64,000 nucleotides of DNA from Sipunculus nudus (lineage: Eukaryota; Annelida; Sipuncula; Golfingiida; Sipunculidae), in NCBI GenBank assembly GCA_026874595.1, contig CM049313.1, positions 19,157,508 through 19,221,507 of the forward strand, read 5' to 3'. Numbering within the stretch: the first letter of the stretch is position 1; the number at the start of each line of letters is the position of its first letter. A program made the position numbers and the translations under genes. The notes below the pieces were generated by a model, which saw nothing but the letters and a program-made list of their open reading frames with translations, was not told where the DNA came from and did not search any database. Positions 13,239 to 25,492 of the stretch are shown here, one piece after another.

Positions 13239-16190
13239 CAGAAATAACAGGATTTTTGAAAAGCACATATAGCAATTAAGAAGGCTTTTAAAAGATTTGT
13301 AAAGCGTTGATATGAGTGGTCAATGAAATTATACACTCATTGGCATAAATGTGTTTTTTTGCGGGATCAAACCTTTAAATGTTAAGAATGCACAAGTCAA
13401 AAATTACAATTGCAAATTTAAATTTACAATTGCGCAAATAGGGGTCAACTTTCCTATTATACATAGCCTGTTAGTCTTATTCATACTAACTGGACTATTG
13501 CGCCTTTCTTTTTTAGTGGTAATTAAGTCTTCTGTTCCTGGTTATCAAGGCAGACTACAGAACTAAATAAGATGTAAAATAGCTGTAGTCTGAAGCTGTA
13601 GTGAACACAGTTATCAAACAGGACACCTTATCATGCTTACAATTTGTTTTATATGAAGAAATTGTATTTCTTGTTCGAATTGCGTGAACCAATGGTGAAA
13701 AAAAAATTTAATTTAAACAAACTCTATATAGTGAGCTCAATGTAAATTCTTCCTCGTCTCTTTAAAATGGTGACACAAATTATAAAGATACACAAATTTT
13801 CCATTAATGTTACAAAAAAAATGTTCACAGAGAGAGCAGACAAATAATGTTAATTTCTTTACTTTAATATTACTTTTATCATATAGAAGAAAATAAACAC
13901 AAATCCACGTACGTTTATTCCAAATGCAAACATTTAAGTGTTTTATTTTTTAATACTGATAATATTTATTTGACTTGGAGTCTGTTTCCGAAGGATTCGA
14001 TCAGCCTAGACGAATAAGCGGCTCAAGGACCCCAACCTCAAAGACTGGACCTTGGCTCGAATCTCTCTAAATGTGACCTGCACTCAGACCCGAAGAGTGT
14101 ATCGAGTACAACGTTTGTGTCTAGGTTCTGCCTCGTCTGACATCGTATTATCGTGGTCCAAGTCATGTCCATTCTAGACCATTAAAGACAGGATTCTACA
14201 TCACGAATTGCCCTAACCACCATAGCCTTATGCTCCGCCCCTGTAACTTAATAATATTAAGGAGCCCTCAGACACTCCTACACAGAAGACTTTTCATGTA
14301 TATGGTTGCGTGAGCGGTTTTTAAGACAACTGTGACGTCAAAAAGGTCGGTCGCGTATGACATCGCATTGACTGACGTCTTCAGCTGGACTTTCTTTTCT
14401 CCTGTGATGAATATATCACAGTTATTGTGTAGTGTTTTGCCATATTTTGGATCATTTGTCTCATACGAATTCAGGCAGTCAAGGCAGTCTGTAAATTGGC
14501 TCCTGCAACCTTTCGCCTACAAGTTTTAAACTGCTTCCTTTGTACAAAAAAATATGTCCTAGAAAAACATGAAGACAGAGGAACTATTACAGACTACATG
14601 CGCTCTGATTTGGCGTCATATTCGTGGAGGTGGAAACATTTCTCAAGATGTATAATGTATTGACATGTCATGAAAATTACAAATACACTAAACTTAAGTG
14701 AACAAGTCTGATGCTGAGAGAATATTTAGGAATACATTTTTTTTTAGCAAAGCACAACTTTTAATAAAGAACATAACTATACATTGCATACAAATATTAA
14801 TTGTTTCACAAAAAAATACTATTCGGCATAAACATTTACAATTACACATCTATAAAACGCATATATAGTGCCACAAATCTGAGAAAAGAGACTGCACAAA
14901 TAAAGAATAATCATTCACCATCTGGAATAACCATGTAGCGAAGTAGCTAGGCGAAGCAGGCTGCCATATCATATAACACTTATGCAACTTCTGCCTAATT
15001 TTCCTCGAACCATGTGACCATAATATTCACACAAATTCGAATATTGCAGGCAAATTACATATGTAAATGCTATGCCCACTATCCCAGACATTTTCCTATC
15101 ATGATAATTATTCCCAGGTATCTAAAACATTCCTAACCACTTTTACCAGGCATTTAAATTAAGCCACCAGGGAAAGTTACCTTGAACACTCAGTCACCAA
15201 TTGATCCTGTTTAAGCAACCACAAAATTGATCAATTATCTCCGAAGAGCAATTGCAGTAATGGATATTTAAACATATGCGCCACTTAACTTTATAATTAA
15301 TCATACGATGGAAACCAGCTACTAATTGGACTTGCGAAAGTGTTCCTGGAATTATACCATCTCTCTGGCAAGTTTATGGATCTTCTCTTTGTCCGATGAT
15401 TGGATGAATAAGGCTAGATATGGTGTGTTGTCGTAATGACAAATGTCATCGTATTATGTCATAACCTCATCGTGCATGTGCAAGGTTGGGGTCATTATGT
15501 AATGGTGTGCTGTCATTAGGTCATGGGACCTTGAACTTTATTGACCAAGGCATAATATAAATAGAAACATGTTTCAAAACATTCTGATATATTACAAACA
15601 AATATTCATTTCATACCATCGATCAAAGAGGTATATGCCCCTTCATTACTTACATAGCAAACAGGAAATATTATGCAGGAAACGTGCCAAAAAATGTGTA
15701 TAAATTGTGAAAGCCATGTGTAATGTTGAATTAATAATTTTTATTTTGAGACAAGAAGTACTGGTTAATCTTTTTCTGAAACACGAAGTTAGACGTGGTG
15801 TTGTCAAATTCTGCTCTGTAAGTATTCCTTCTATTAACAATTGTAAAACTGCTAATTCTATACATTGCTGCACTTTTGCTAACGTATACATTTTTACATT
15901 GGCTGGTATTATAAAAATTAGTATTTACTGAAAATAAATTATTTATCAGAGACGGTAGGAGACCTTTGTTAAACTTAAACGAAATGAAGCACACAATTAA
16001 CATAAATTTTCGGTAACTCAAGAGTATTCAATGAGTGAAATAATATATCAGATTGTGCTCTATCATGTGCTGAAGTGATTATTTTTACAGGTCTTTCTGG
16101 AAGTTTCAATAAAATATCAAGATCTTGTTTTTTTGCAGATCCCGAAATATCAATACAATTTCGAAAATAATGGAGCGATGTCATACCTTG
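12240..16190. other. no gene seen
   Basis: Mostly AT-rich intergenic or intronic sequence with one (TA)n array. No alpha-2 repeat exon of the exchanger was found on the minus strand here. Confidence 0.45.
13181..13236. repeat. (TA)n array
   Basis: AT dinucleotide run; encodes poly(IY) frames that are not genes. Confidence 0.9.
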
Positions 16191-16760
16191 AAGGCGTGCT
16201 ATCATCACGGCTTGTTGTGATGTCATAGTGTCATGGTTTGATGTCATAACGAAATGATGTGATGTCAAATCTTCATGCGATGGTGTCATAACGTCATGAT
16301 GTGATATCATAACGTCATGATGTGTGTTACGGGGTGACATAAAAGGGGACCGAACTGTCTCGCTAGTAAAGCTTGCTTTGCTAGCGAAGCGGTGGGTATG
16401 CCGGACTTGTGTGCCACCAACACGGGTTTGAATACCGGATGGGCCCAGAATTTTCCCCTGAGCAATTTGTCCTCGTAACATGTGTCATAACGTCATGGTG
16501 TGATATCACATTGTTATGAATGATAACAAATCGTTATGGGTTGATGTCACAACGTAATGATATGATGTCAAACCGACATGATGTGATGTCAAATCGTCAT
16601 GATGTGATGTCAAATCGTCATCGGGTGATGGGAAATGGTTTGTTGTGATATCAAAACATCTTGGCTTTATGTAAAGACGCCATTATTTGATGACATACTG
16701 TCACAGGATGATGCCATAACGTCATGATGTGATGTCATAATGTGATTGTGTAAAGTCATA
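16190..16760. repeat. TGATGTCATAACGTCA-type minisatellite
   Basis: Imperfect units of roughly 20-22 bp of the form 'gatgtcataacgtcatgatgt', strongly diverged and interrupted by the element at 16325-16480. A looser cluster of 'gtcattatgt' and 'tgtcatcgtattatgtcat' blocks begins near 15420. The units keep one strand open for about 170 codons, but that frame is repeat-derived. Confidence 0.75.
16325..16480 (+). mobile_element. 156-bp TIR-bounded element with a tRNA-like internal promoter
   Basis: Interrupts the surrounding minisatellite. The ends are inverted: TGTTACGGGG at the left and, read inward from the right, TGTTACGAGG. Both flanks carry TGTG, a possible 4-bp target duplication, although the host repeat makes this weak. 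Inside are a box-A-like TAGCGAAGCGG (16382) and a box-B-like GGGTTTGAATACC (16423), spaced as in a tRNA. It can be read as a tRNA-derived SINE or as a mini-transposon that captured a tRNA-like promoter. Confidence 0.5.
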
Positions 16761-17356
16761 ACATCAGGGCAAGAAGTCAAATATAATGGTATGATGCCAT
16801 TTTTCTACGTCATACTATTTCACAAATGCACCGGATTCTATAATAATGGAAATTATACTAGTACTGGCAATATGTTAGGGGTTGGGAATTTTCTTCACTG
16901 TATGAGAGATGTATTCGCACCTTTTAGGGCTTAGTGTAAAGGCTTTGGGTTAAAGTCTCATCAGAGTTCATCATTTTCCTGAACTTACACTTCCTGCAAA
17001 TAGACGAGGCAACAGCATGGCAAATTAGGAAACGTATTTCGGTCAATTTTGTAAAAATAAATCCTGGCGGGCGATTATTTTTTATTATAATTGTTCGATA
17101 AAATTTCCTATTCTATCCATATTTTATGAAAATTATATTATTTATTCTTCTAGAGAAACATGCCCGAGCACAGAACGCCATTAGATCATGCCAACCCCTC
17201 ATTGAGTAAATACTGTGTTTTGACTGATATCCAGCGTTGTTCACCGTAAAATATCACCGGGTACCAGTCTGTGTTTTAACAAAAGACAGCTGAAAAAAAG
17301 TTGAATGTACATCATTATATATTGATGTGATTGAACCAGTCTAGTGTTAAACTCAC

Positions 17357-17491
17357 CGGCCGTCTGACGTCAGGGAGGGTAACCCAGAGCAAGAAGACGA
17401 TGGGGGCCACCAGGATGTACGTGATCCGTTTGTGCCACTTGTCCGGCCAGCTCAGGTCAAGAGGCTCAGACTCCTCATCCCATCCGTCCTT
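17357..17491 (-). CDS. SLC24A-like: NCKX (K+-dependent Na+/Ca2+ exchanger) internal exon, loop to first TM of second half
   Basis: Internal exon of 135 bp (45 codons, phase 0 at both ends) read on the minus strand. It is bounded by an acceptor ...TTCATTAG and a consensus donor GTGAGT. The peptide has an acidic stretch (DGWDEESEP), then PLDLSWP, then a hydrophobic segment (ITYILVAPIVFLLWVTLP) and ends DVRRP. The PLxLxWP...APIVFxLWxTLPDVR pattern is a hallmark of SLC24 exchangers at the end of the cytosolic loop, where the second membrane half begins. In known members this half carries the alpha-2 repeat, which is not in this exon and was not found at lower coordinates. NCKX proteins sit in the plasma membrane (or intracellular membranes) and exchange Na+ for Ca2+ plus K+. 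The paralogue (SLC24A1-5) cannot be assigned from the loop alone. Confidence 0.93.
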
Positions 17492-18341
17492 CTAATGAAA
17501 GAGAACGAAGGAAATCTTTGTACAACAAATTAAAAGCACAGAAAACTACCTCTTACGCCGTACTAGCGGCACCTATCGGCGACACTTGACACACTGAATG
17601 TTCGGGTTTAGTGCATCTATTAAAAAAGCTAGCTCACACTTTTCCCTTTTCTCAAGAAAATCATGGTATAGAAAAAAACCTTATATGTAAGAACGGGGGC
17701 TCTGCCTGTGTCTTCAAGTACTCCCTTTACAAATATTTTCATATATTTCCGATCTCTAGCTCATACCTATTAACATAAAAATATATGATCTCGGAAGCAC
17801 TGTTTTTTTTATCAAACAACATTCCCTTATATCCCATAATTTTGTCAGCGCTGTAATGAAAAAGAACATTTTATATTACTTGTTCTTTTTTTAATGCCTA
17901 TCGGTACATTATAATGTTCATCATACTCTCGTCTGGAAAGCAAACTCTTAGAAGATCCTGAAGATTTGAAGAAACTTCTTGAAAATCTAGAAGGCACTGA
18001 TAACTTTTTAAAATGTAGTATTGAAAGCATGAAGATGCCACTAGTTTCCGCTTGATATATAGCTCTGATAAAACACACAAGAGTATTGAACCGTTAAATG
18101 GCATTGCCTCAGTGGTTATTGCTTAGTTGGGCGTGTGTGAGTGAGATGCGGGGCGAATGACTCAGCAGACATTAAGTAAATTAAATAGGGCCTACTCAAA
18201 CAGGAGGGTATATTGCTAATGGATATATAAAACGTTCATCCTTGATATGTCGTAAAAGCTTACAGCAGTTATATATTATATTAGACAAAAGCTTTTGGAA
18301 TAATCAATACAACTTTGAACATATGCTTCCCCAATGACTTA

Positions 18342-18348
<7 letters not shown>

Positions 18349-18388
<40 letters not shown>
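18349..18388. repeat. (TA)n array in the 1.1-kb NCKX intron
   Basis: AT run flanked by GTGTGTG, about 180 bp downstream of the donor of the exon at 18570-18895. Confidence 0.9.
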
Positions 18389-18397
<9 letters not shown>

Positions 18398-18569
18398 AGA
18401 TTACATATGTATATATGTGTTTAAAATTGTTATTTTTAAAATTTATCGTTTATTAAAGACGTGATTATCTGAACACACGCAATTGTGTTCCATTTATATT
18501 TATCTATTTAACGTGTTATACAGAAGAATTAATTTCTGGATTTTATAAAAGTCAAACACGACATCTGAC

Positions 18570-18895
18570 CTGTGACTTGGTATCAGAATTATCAGGACTG
18601 CTTGCGTCATCTCCGGTCATATCAATATTGGTTGTCTTGACAACCACAGAGTCATGCCTGGAGTCGGAATTGTTTTCGACACTTCCCACGGCTGTAAACG
18701 TCGTCTCTGTGCTTCCGTTACGTGTCACCTTGGTAACCTGACCGTTGGATATGGTTGCTACTGTCCCACCATTCACAGTGACGGACTCGGAGGACATATA
18801 TCTGGTTTTGGTGTTGCCCCCACAGTGATCGCCTTCAATCAGAACCTTGAGCGATGCAATGGCGTGGAGCTTTACCGCCTTGTCCTGTACTCTTG
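18570..18895 (-). CDS. SLC24A-like: NCKX internal exon, cytosolic loop
   Basis: Internal exon of 326 bp, minus strand. The acceptor is an uninterrupted pyrimidine tract followed by CAG; the donor is CAG|GTCAGA. It enters in phase 1 and leaves in phase 0, matching the exons on both sides. The start (ARVQDKAVKLHAIASLKVL) resembles the amphipathic segment after the IHT(I/L)DP motif in the NCKX cytosolic loop. The rest, about 80 residues, is a low-complexity hydrophilic tail rich in Ser, Thr, Val, Asn and Asp with no recognisable domain; this part of the loop is known to vary widely between family members. It is separated by a 1,078-bp intron from the exon at 17357-17491. An in-frame ATG lies inside the exon (about 18797), but the open frame continues upstream to the acceptor, so it is not taken as a start. 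Confidence 0.9.
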
Positions 18896-18900
18896 CTGAA

Positions 18901-19002
18901 AAAAAAAAAATATATATATATATATAAGCATGCTCTGTAAGATGTAATCTTATTTAGGAAACATGCTATCTATATGCTCCTTTCGTTGAAAGTGTAAAAA
19001 CC

Positions 19003-19069
<67 letters not shown>

Positions 19070-19077
19070 ATATATAT
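18901..19077. repeat. (TA)n arrays upstream of an NCKX exon acceptor
   Basis: AT runs at 18910-18926 and 19010-19077. The first ends in an A-run that, on the minus strand, forms the pyrimidine tract of the acceptor at 18896. Confidence 0.85.
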
Positions 19078-19858
19078 TCCAAATTGAAATCGTAAAGGTT
19101 TCCAACTCAGCCACATTTTTAAGGAACCTTTGCAGAAGCTGTATATAGAAACGTAAAGGTTTAAATAAAGACGCTAATGAAGGTTCTAGACAAGAACAAT
19201 TATTTAATTTTCAACATGGAACCTTTAATAGTTCCCCACTGTGTACATTTTGCAGAACTTTAAAGGAGGCACATTTTGCAAAAACAAGTTTATCTAAAAT
19301 CATTTCAAAAGTGATTTCAAATTCATTTTAGACTCAATAAAGTATAAATTATTTTTTACCTGGAAGAGTGTTCTTTCTGATGGCATACATATTTTTGAAT
19401 CATTCATTTCAATATAAATTTGTAATATTTAAAAAAAATATTAAAAGGTACACCTTTTAGTGGATTAGGCCAATATTCAACTGTGTGACAATATCTCATG
19501 TGGTTTTTTCCTCTACTGTATGCCTTTTATTGAAAAGTGAAATTTTAATTTTTATTGAATCAAAATTTGAAATTTCAATTTTAAGGTAGATAGACACATG
19601 AAAGAGGAAAACAAACAAAAACGAAAATAGCTTTTGAGATATTGTCATTTATTTTAATATGAACGCTCTAAAAGTGGCTTTCTGTTATTGGGTGCCTATA
19701 AAGCGTAATTTTAAATTAAAAAAAAATAATATAAAAATAACGTATGGAAATAAATGAAATTAAAAAAATGATTTAAACCATGAGAAAGACCCAGATTTAA
19801 AATAATGTACATGTATATTTATTGGGTGTAATATAGATTTAAAACAACTTTACATTTG

Positions 19859-19861
<3 letters not shown>

Positions 19862-19935
<74 letters not shown>
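19862..19935. repeat. (TA)n array, longest in the window
   Basis: About 37 AT units. Confidence 0.9.
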
Positions 19936-19940
<5 letters not shown>

Positions 19941-20584
19941 TTTGTCAATTGTGTTTCTTTAAGGGTTCTAGCCTGATCCTTTTACATAGCGTGCACTCTT
20001 TGTAAGTCATAGACGGCATGGTTTGCATTTAGTGCAAGGTTGGACAATGGTTATGTCGTGAACGCCCATGCATATTAATAATAAACAGTAGTTGAATGGC
20101 ATAAAATTGACTGGTATTAATTATTATCGATGTGTCTAACAGTATCCACATTTGTCTGACGATTACAGGCATTAATCATGCTCGGCCACACCTAGCTATT
20201 GCAATTACCGTGTTCAATATTTAATATTGCTGATGTCTAGCATTAATCTTCAGAAACTGACATAATGATAGATGCGGATAAATGCACAACGCAGGGAGCC
20301 ATCCACAGTGCAGTCACAGACAAAGTAAACAGCTCACGAAATGCGTCCCAAAGTAATTATCAATATTGCTAACGGGAAAATCAAATGAAAAACCTGGCTG
20401 GTAAAAGAACAATAATAAAAAGTCATTTGTTCATCGATCCCTGGTACCTGCAGCGGACGTCATTGGTAGTACGCACCGATAGTTGCAACTGTCCAAATGC
20501 TGATGAAATACCTTACACAAGTGAAAAAGCAAAAACAGTGCGTCACTTATTTAAATACTATCATCTTAAGAAAACATTCTATAT

Positions 20585-20830
20585 GTTTTTATGTCCCTTT
20601 TATTAATTTTATGATATTATCATTCCTTTGTAATGATTTTACAGTCTCATTATGTCTTTTATATTTCGCATTGTACATGTACTTTTATGTATTTTTATTA
20701 TCATGTTCCATTGTTTATAATATCTTGTATATCTTGGAAGAGGGCCCTGCTTATAACAGAATTCTTATTCTGGTACAGGCCACCCTTCACAATATTATAA
20801 TAAATAATAAATAAATAAATAAATATATCA
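20585..20830 (+). mobile_element. possible 3' tail of a LINE-type element
   Basis: An AT-rich tail with 'ttgtatatcttggaagagggc' and 'ggtacaggccacccttca' ends in a (TAAA)n run (20805-20825), the usual look of a LINE or SINE 3' end. No reverse transcriptase sequence is recognisable upstream. Confidence 0.3.
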
Positions 20831-21539
20831 AGTAGATAAGAAAAGTAAGACACAAACATTAATCCAGTCACTGGAAATCCATTAAACATTTGAAGTGTGT
20901 GATACACTTTGAATGAATGTGTTAAATTGTCACAATTCTTATACTTGGTGAAAAAGTCTGTGATTGTAGATTGTTTGGAGCAAAGTGCACATTGTAGCTT
21001 TGCATTTGCTTTTTGAGAGTCCGGATTGAACACCATTTCAACAGTATGAATCGTTATGTAACAACTGTTAAATAAACACTGCCCTGGTCTGGTGGGCATC
21101 TACCTGACTACCTGTGATGGGCAGAAGGGACATGTAGCTGTGTCACTTTATCACAGAGTATTAATTGGATGAATGAGCAGGGCTTCCTTTCACTCATGGT
21201 AGCCAAACAAACAAATATTAATTAATATACCCAGGGGCATCTAGTCTGGGGTGATCTCTGACTTGAGCCGGTGCAGGCATATTAATCTAATTGCATGCAT
21301 GCATCCCAAGCTAAGTCTTGAGTTAAGTATAATCATTATTATGCAATGTTCACTTGTACACCTCTGAATTTGGTTCATTTGTTTTGATTGTTATAATTAA
21401 AATTTATGAATATTGTTCTTTAAAAATTAAGAATTAATATTATCTTATAACTTTAAAAGTGCTATAAAGACGGCTTACAAAGTTGCTGTAAGGAGATAGT
21501 TCAACCTCGAAAATCCGTGAAGTGCCCACATTAGCTCTG

Positions 21540-21690
21540 GAAAACTGCCCACTTTACAGAATTTAGAGGTGCCCATATTAGCTAAACATAATAAAGAGAA
21601 GAAAAAACGGGACTGTCAGAAAGTGCCCACTTTATAGAGGTGCCCACTTTATAGAGGTGCCCACTTTATAGAGGTGCCCACTAGGAGAGG
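21540..21690 (+). repeat. 'gcccactttatagaggt' short tandem repeat
   Basis: Three near-perfect and several diverged units of 'tgcccactttatagagg', running into the (TA)n array at 21700. Confidence 0.75.
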
Positions 21691-21695
21691 TTCCA

Positions 21696-21757
<62 letters not shown>

Positions 21758-22091
21758 TGTATATACACGCGTGAACAACGGCATATCTAATTACGAAAAA
21801 ATGTTATATGTACTACATGTGACGTTGGTCAATCCTGGTCATGTATAAGATGTAGCGCGCATATAAGATCAATCTGATAATGCTATAAACAATGTGAAGG
21901 TCCCTGCATGGTAAGATCGCGAAAATGAAACCGTCACAAAATGATAAAAAATATAAAAATCGCGAAAAAATAGCCTCCCAAATTTGATATCAGTTACAGT
22001 GTATATATAAATATGAATCTTTTATGATTAGAATACTTTAAATTGCCAGAGCGTAATATATATATATATATGTTGTTTTTCTTCAGAGTTA

Positions 22092-22121
22092 GTGAATTAA
22101 CAGTGTTGTTTTTCTTCAGAG

Positions 22122-22174
<53 letters not shown>

Positions 22175-22311
22175 CATAATCTCGTAATCTCGTTAAGTCT
22201 CGGCTATTCAAACCACGCCGTAAGCTTCATTCTAACTACATTCACCTGATGATCGGGTCGCATCCCGTGAAACAGACTGTTGTGAATTAACAGTGTTGTT
22301 TTTCTTCAGAG

Positions 22312-22330
<19 letters not shown>
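22092..22330 (+). repeat. 190-bp head-to-tail unit bounded by the hammerhead site
   Basis: The string GTGAATTAACAGTGTTG followed by 'tttttcttcagagtt' and (TA)n occurs at 22092 and again at 22282, immediately after the predicted cleavage position of the hammerhead-like motif. Between them lies one full unit of 190 bp. Confidence 0.65.
22240..22287 (+). ncRNA. hammerhead-like ribozyme at a tandem repeat junction
   Basis: 48 nt foldable as a type-I hammerhead. Stem I is ATTCAC with GTGAAT, a perfect 6-bp pairing of the two ends. The core is CTGATGA (22246-22252) and GAA (22269-22271). Stem II is CGGG with CCCG around a 6-nt loop. Stem III is ACA with TGT around GAC. The predicted cleavage follows T22281. 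The pair closing stem II at the core is T·T rather than G-C. The sequence after the cleavage site (GTGAATTAACAGTG...) is repeated 190 bp upstream at 22092, so the unit is arranged head to tail across the ribozyme site. There is no protein-coding part beside it. Confidence 0.7.
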
Positions 22331-22378
<48 letters not shown>

Positions 22379-23319
22379 TGTAAATATATGTTTATATACG
22401 TGTGTGCAACGGCACATCTAGAAACGAATAAATCTGGTCTTAAAAATGGTAATATACGGGTTACGTGTACGTGACTAGGCGTATTGATCGTGGTATGGCT
22501 GTTACGACAGAGCGGCGGGTAACACAACATATATAATTTAGCCAATTTAATATTGTCTATGTCTAAGAGTACGACGCATTTCCACGATTTACACTTGGGA
22601 ACATTCATATAAACATTTAAATGTACCTCAAAGTATCCTTTGGTGGTGTTGGAACAGTGTTAAATACAAAATTGTGATCAAAACACCCGTCATTTGCTGG
22701 TGAGAAAAATAGGCTTATTATTAGGTGATACTCGGAAAGTTTTCGTTTATGTTGTGCAGTCGTGGTTGACAAGATAAAGCAACTTGTTTACAAAACGTGA
22801 ATATAGGGACAACACCGTATCATGCCCGAATGATTAAGTTGCTTAATTAGTGTGTTACTATTTGGTGGCGTATCTTCACAATTGCTCGGTATACAGACTT
22901 ATAGAGACTATATTTTGTTCCACCGTCCTTTGTCCACCTGTTTATTGGGGAACATTTTCTGGAAAATGTATATTTCTGTATCATTGAATAAGAAAACTAT
23001 AAATACCTGGTGATTTTACCTATTATGGCTGTTAAGAATTTTGTATTTAATTCATAGTCTACTTTTTGGACGTGTTGAAAGCTTTCCAAACTGATCGATC
23101 AAACGTGACTCTGCATGAGAGCAATATTTGTTTATTACATCCGCTAAGGGGCGAGGGCTAGGCTATGTTTTTTGGTGGCGTTAGTTTGTCAGTTAGCAAC
23201 ATAACTGAAAAAAAAGTTGTTAACGGATTTTTATGAAATTTGTATAGCCCGGCAAAGATAAAGTAAAGATTACCCTCCCCCCCCCCCAAAAAAAGAAGAT
23301 TTTTACCCTGTTAAAAGAC

Positions 23320-23400
23320 GACGAGACGGCCCGACGGACGACGGACAAAGAGTGATCGCTATAGCTCAGATGACTTTCAGTCAGCTGAGCTAGAAATGTA
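23320..23400 (+). repeat. 'gatcgctatagctc' dispersed repeat
   Basis: 'cggacgacggacaaagagtg' followed by 'atcgctatagctcagatgac' and 'tcagctgagcta'. Other copies: 24240-24320 (+), 30790-30850 (−), 37325-37385 (+), 49855-49920 (+). It recurs at the ends of larger repeats in this window. Confidence 0.65.
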
Positions 23401-23486
23401 GAAATCGCGAAACATTAGCCTCGCAAGTCAGTTACAGTTTACATAAATAAATCTTGTATTATTAAAATACTTTAAAATGCCAGAGC

Positions 23487-23531
<45 letters not shown>

Positions 23532-24431
23532 TATCCTATACAAATATATACGTGTGTACAATGGCACATCTAGAAACGAATAAATCTGGTCTTACAAATG
23601 GTACTATACGGATTACGTGTACGTGACTAGGCGTATTGATTGTGGTATGGCTGTTACGACAGAGCGGCGGGTAACACAACATAGATAATTTAGCCAAATA
23701 TATATTGTCTATGTCTAGGAGTACGACACATTTTCACGATTTACACTAAGGTAACATTTAAAATGTACCTTATAGTATCATTTGGTGGCGGTGGAACAGT
23801 GCTAAATACAAAATGTGTGATCAAAACACCCTCAATCGCTGGTGAGAAAAATAGGCTTATTATTAGGTGATACTCGGAAGGTTGTCGTTTATGTGGTTGA
23901 CAAGATAAAGCAACGTGTTTATAAAACGTAAATATATGGACAACACCGACTGATACAGTTGCGTAATTATTTATAATTTAATTAATTCATAGTCTACTCT
24001 TTGGACGGTTTGAACGCTTTCCCAACTGACTGTTCAAACGTGACTCCGCCAAGGGGGGGGGGGGGGGGCTAGGCTATGTTTCTGGTGGCGTTAGTTTGTC
24101 AGTTAGCAACGTAAATGAAAAAAAGTTGTTCACGGATTTTTATTAAATTTTCATAGCCCGGCAATGATAAAGATGAACCCATGACCCCCCCCCCCCCCCG
24201 CCCGCCCCCCAAAAAAAGATCTGTGCCCTGTTAACAGACGACCAAACGGCCCGATGGACGACGGACAAAGAGGGATCGCTATAGCTCAGATGACTTTCAG
24301 GAAGCTGAGCTAAAAATACATCTTATATAAACGAATATTGTATTATTAAAATACTTTAAAATGCCAGAGCGTATATATACAGTTTACATAAATGAATCTT
24401 GTATTATTAAAATACTTTAAAATGCCAGAGC

Positions 24432-24487
<56 letters not shown>

Positions 24488-25439
24488 GTGTGTACAATGG
24501 CACATCTAGAAACGAATAAATCTGGTCTTACAAATGGTACTCTACGGGTTACATGTACGTGACTAGGCGTATTGATCGTGGTATGGCTGTTACGACAGAG
24601 CGGCTGGTAACACAACATTGATAATTTAGCCAATGTAATATTGTCTATGTCTAAGAGTACGACACATTTTCACGATTTACATTTTGGTACATTCATATTA
24701 ACATGGTGGTGGAACAGTGCTAAATACAAAACTGTGATCAAAACACCCTTATTTGGTGAGAAAAATAGGCTTATTATTAAGTGATACTCGGAAGGCTGTC
24801 GTTTATGTGGTGCAGTCGAGGTTGACAAGATAAAGCAACTTTTTGATAAAACGTGAATATAGGGACAACACGGTATCATGCCAGACAGATTCAGTTGCTT
24901 TATTTGATGGCGTTTCTTCAAAGTTGCTCGATATAAAGACTTTATTTTGTTCCATCATCCTATGTCCACCTGCTTTTGGGGAACATTTTCTAGAAAACAT
25001 ATATTTCTGTATCATAAATAAGAAAACTACAAATGTCTGTGATTTAACCTAATATGGCTTAAAGAATTTTATAATAAATTCATAGTCTACGCCTTTTGAC
25101 TTTTTTAATTCTTTCCCATCTGACCGATGACATGTGACTCTGCATGAGTAGGAATATTTTTTTATCTGGTTATATTTTTACATATTTATATGACACCAAT
25201 CAGAAGCTCTCAAATTTGACCGTTTATGCAAGTAAGCCGTGACTGCTGTCAGTGGGTTTGGGATGTTGTGCTTTTGCAGGTTTTTAATTATTTTGATCTG
25301 TTATTATTGCGGATGGGTTTTTTTATTCCACTGTTGCAAAAAGTGGCGTCAAATGGGATAACTCGCAGGTAGGGGATGGTATTCAAATTTAGGGTAACTT
25401 TTTATAAACACACACACACACACACACATATTTATATAG

Positions 25440-25471
<32 letters not shown>

Positions 25472-25492
25472 AATCACGAAAATGTACTGTTA

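Larger units (their letters stand above)
21690..25160 (+). repeat. tandem block of about four diverged (TA)n-containing units
   Basis: Units start at the (TA)n arrays near 21700, 22320, 23489 and 24432. Shared order: (TA)n, 'cgtgtgtacaatggcacatc', 'gtacgtgactaggcgtattg', 'gagaaaaataggcttatta', 'aggctatgtttttggtggcg', 'gcccggcaaagataaag', a C-run with A-run, 'gatcgctatagctcagatg', then 'aaatgccagagcg' leading into the next (TA)n. Unit lengths differ through deletions. No protein-coding sequence is recognisable. Confidence 0.7.

Noticed and set aside
15975-16481. 168-codon open frame on the minus strand, the longest in the window
   Set aside because: It is built from the TGATGTCATAACG minisatellite and the inserted tRNA-like element (repeated HHDVMTS peptides), not a gene.
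20701-21099. 132-codon minus-strand frame
   Set aside because: Runs into an AT-rich (TAAA)n tail, has no recognisable motif and no splice context.
22043-22417. Frames encoding long Ile-Tyr repeats
   Set aside because: They are translations of (TA)n arrays; the same is true near 2183, 13148, 24346, 33000 and 44100.
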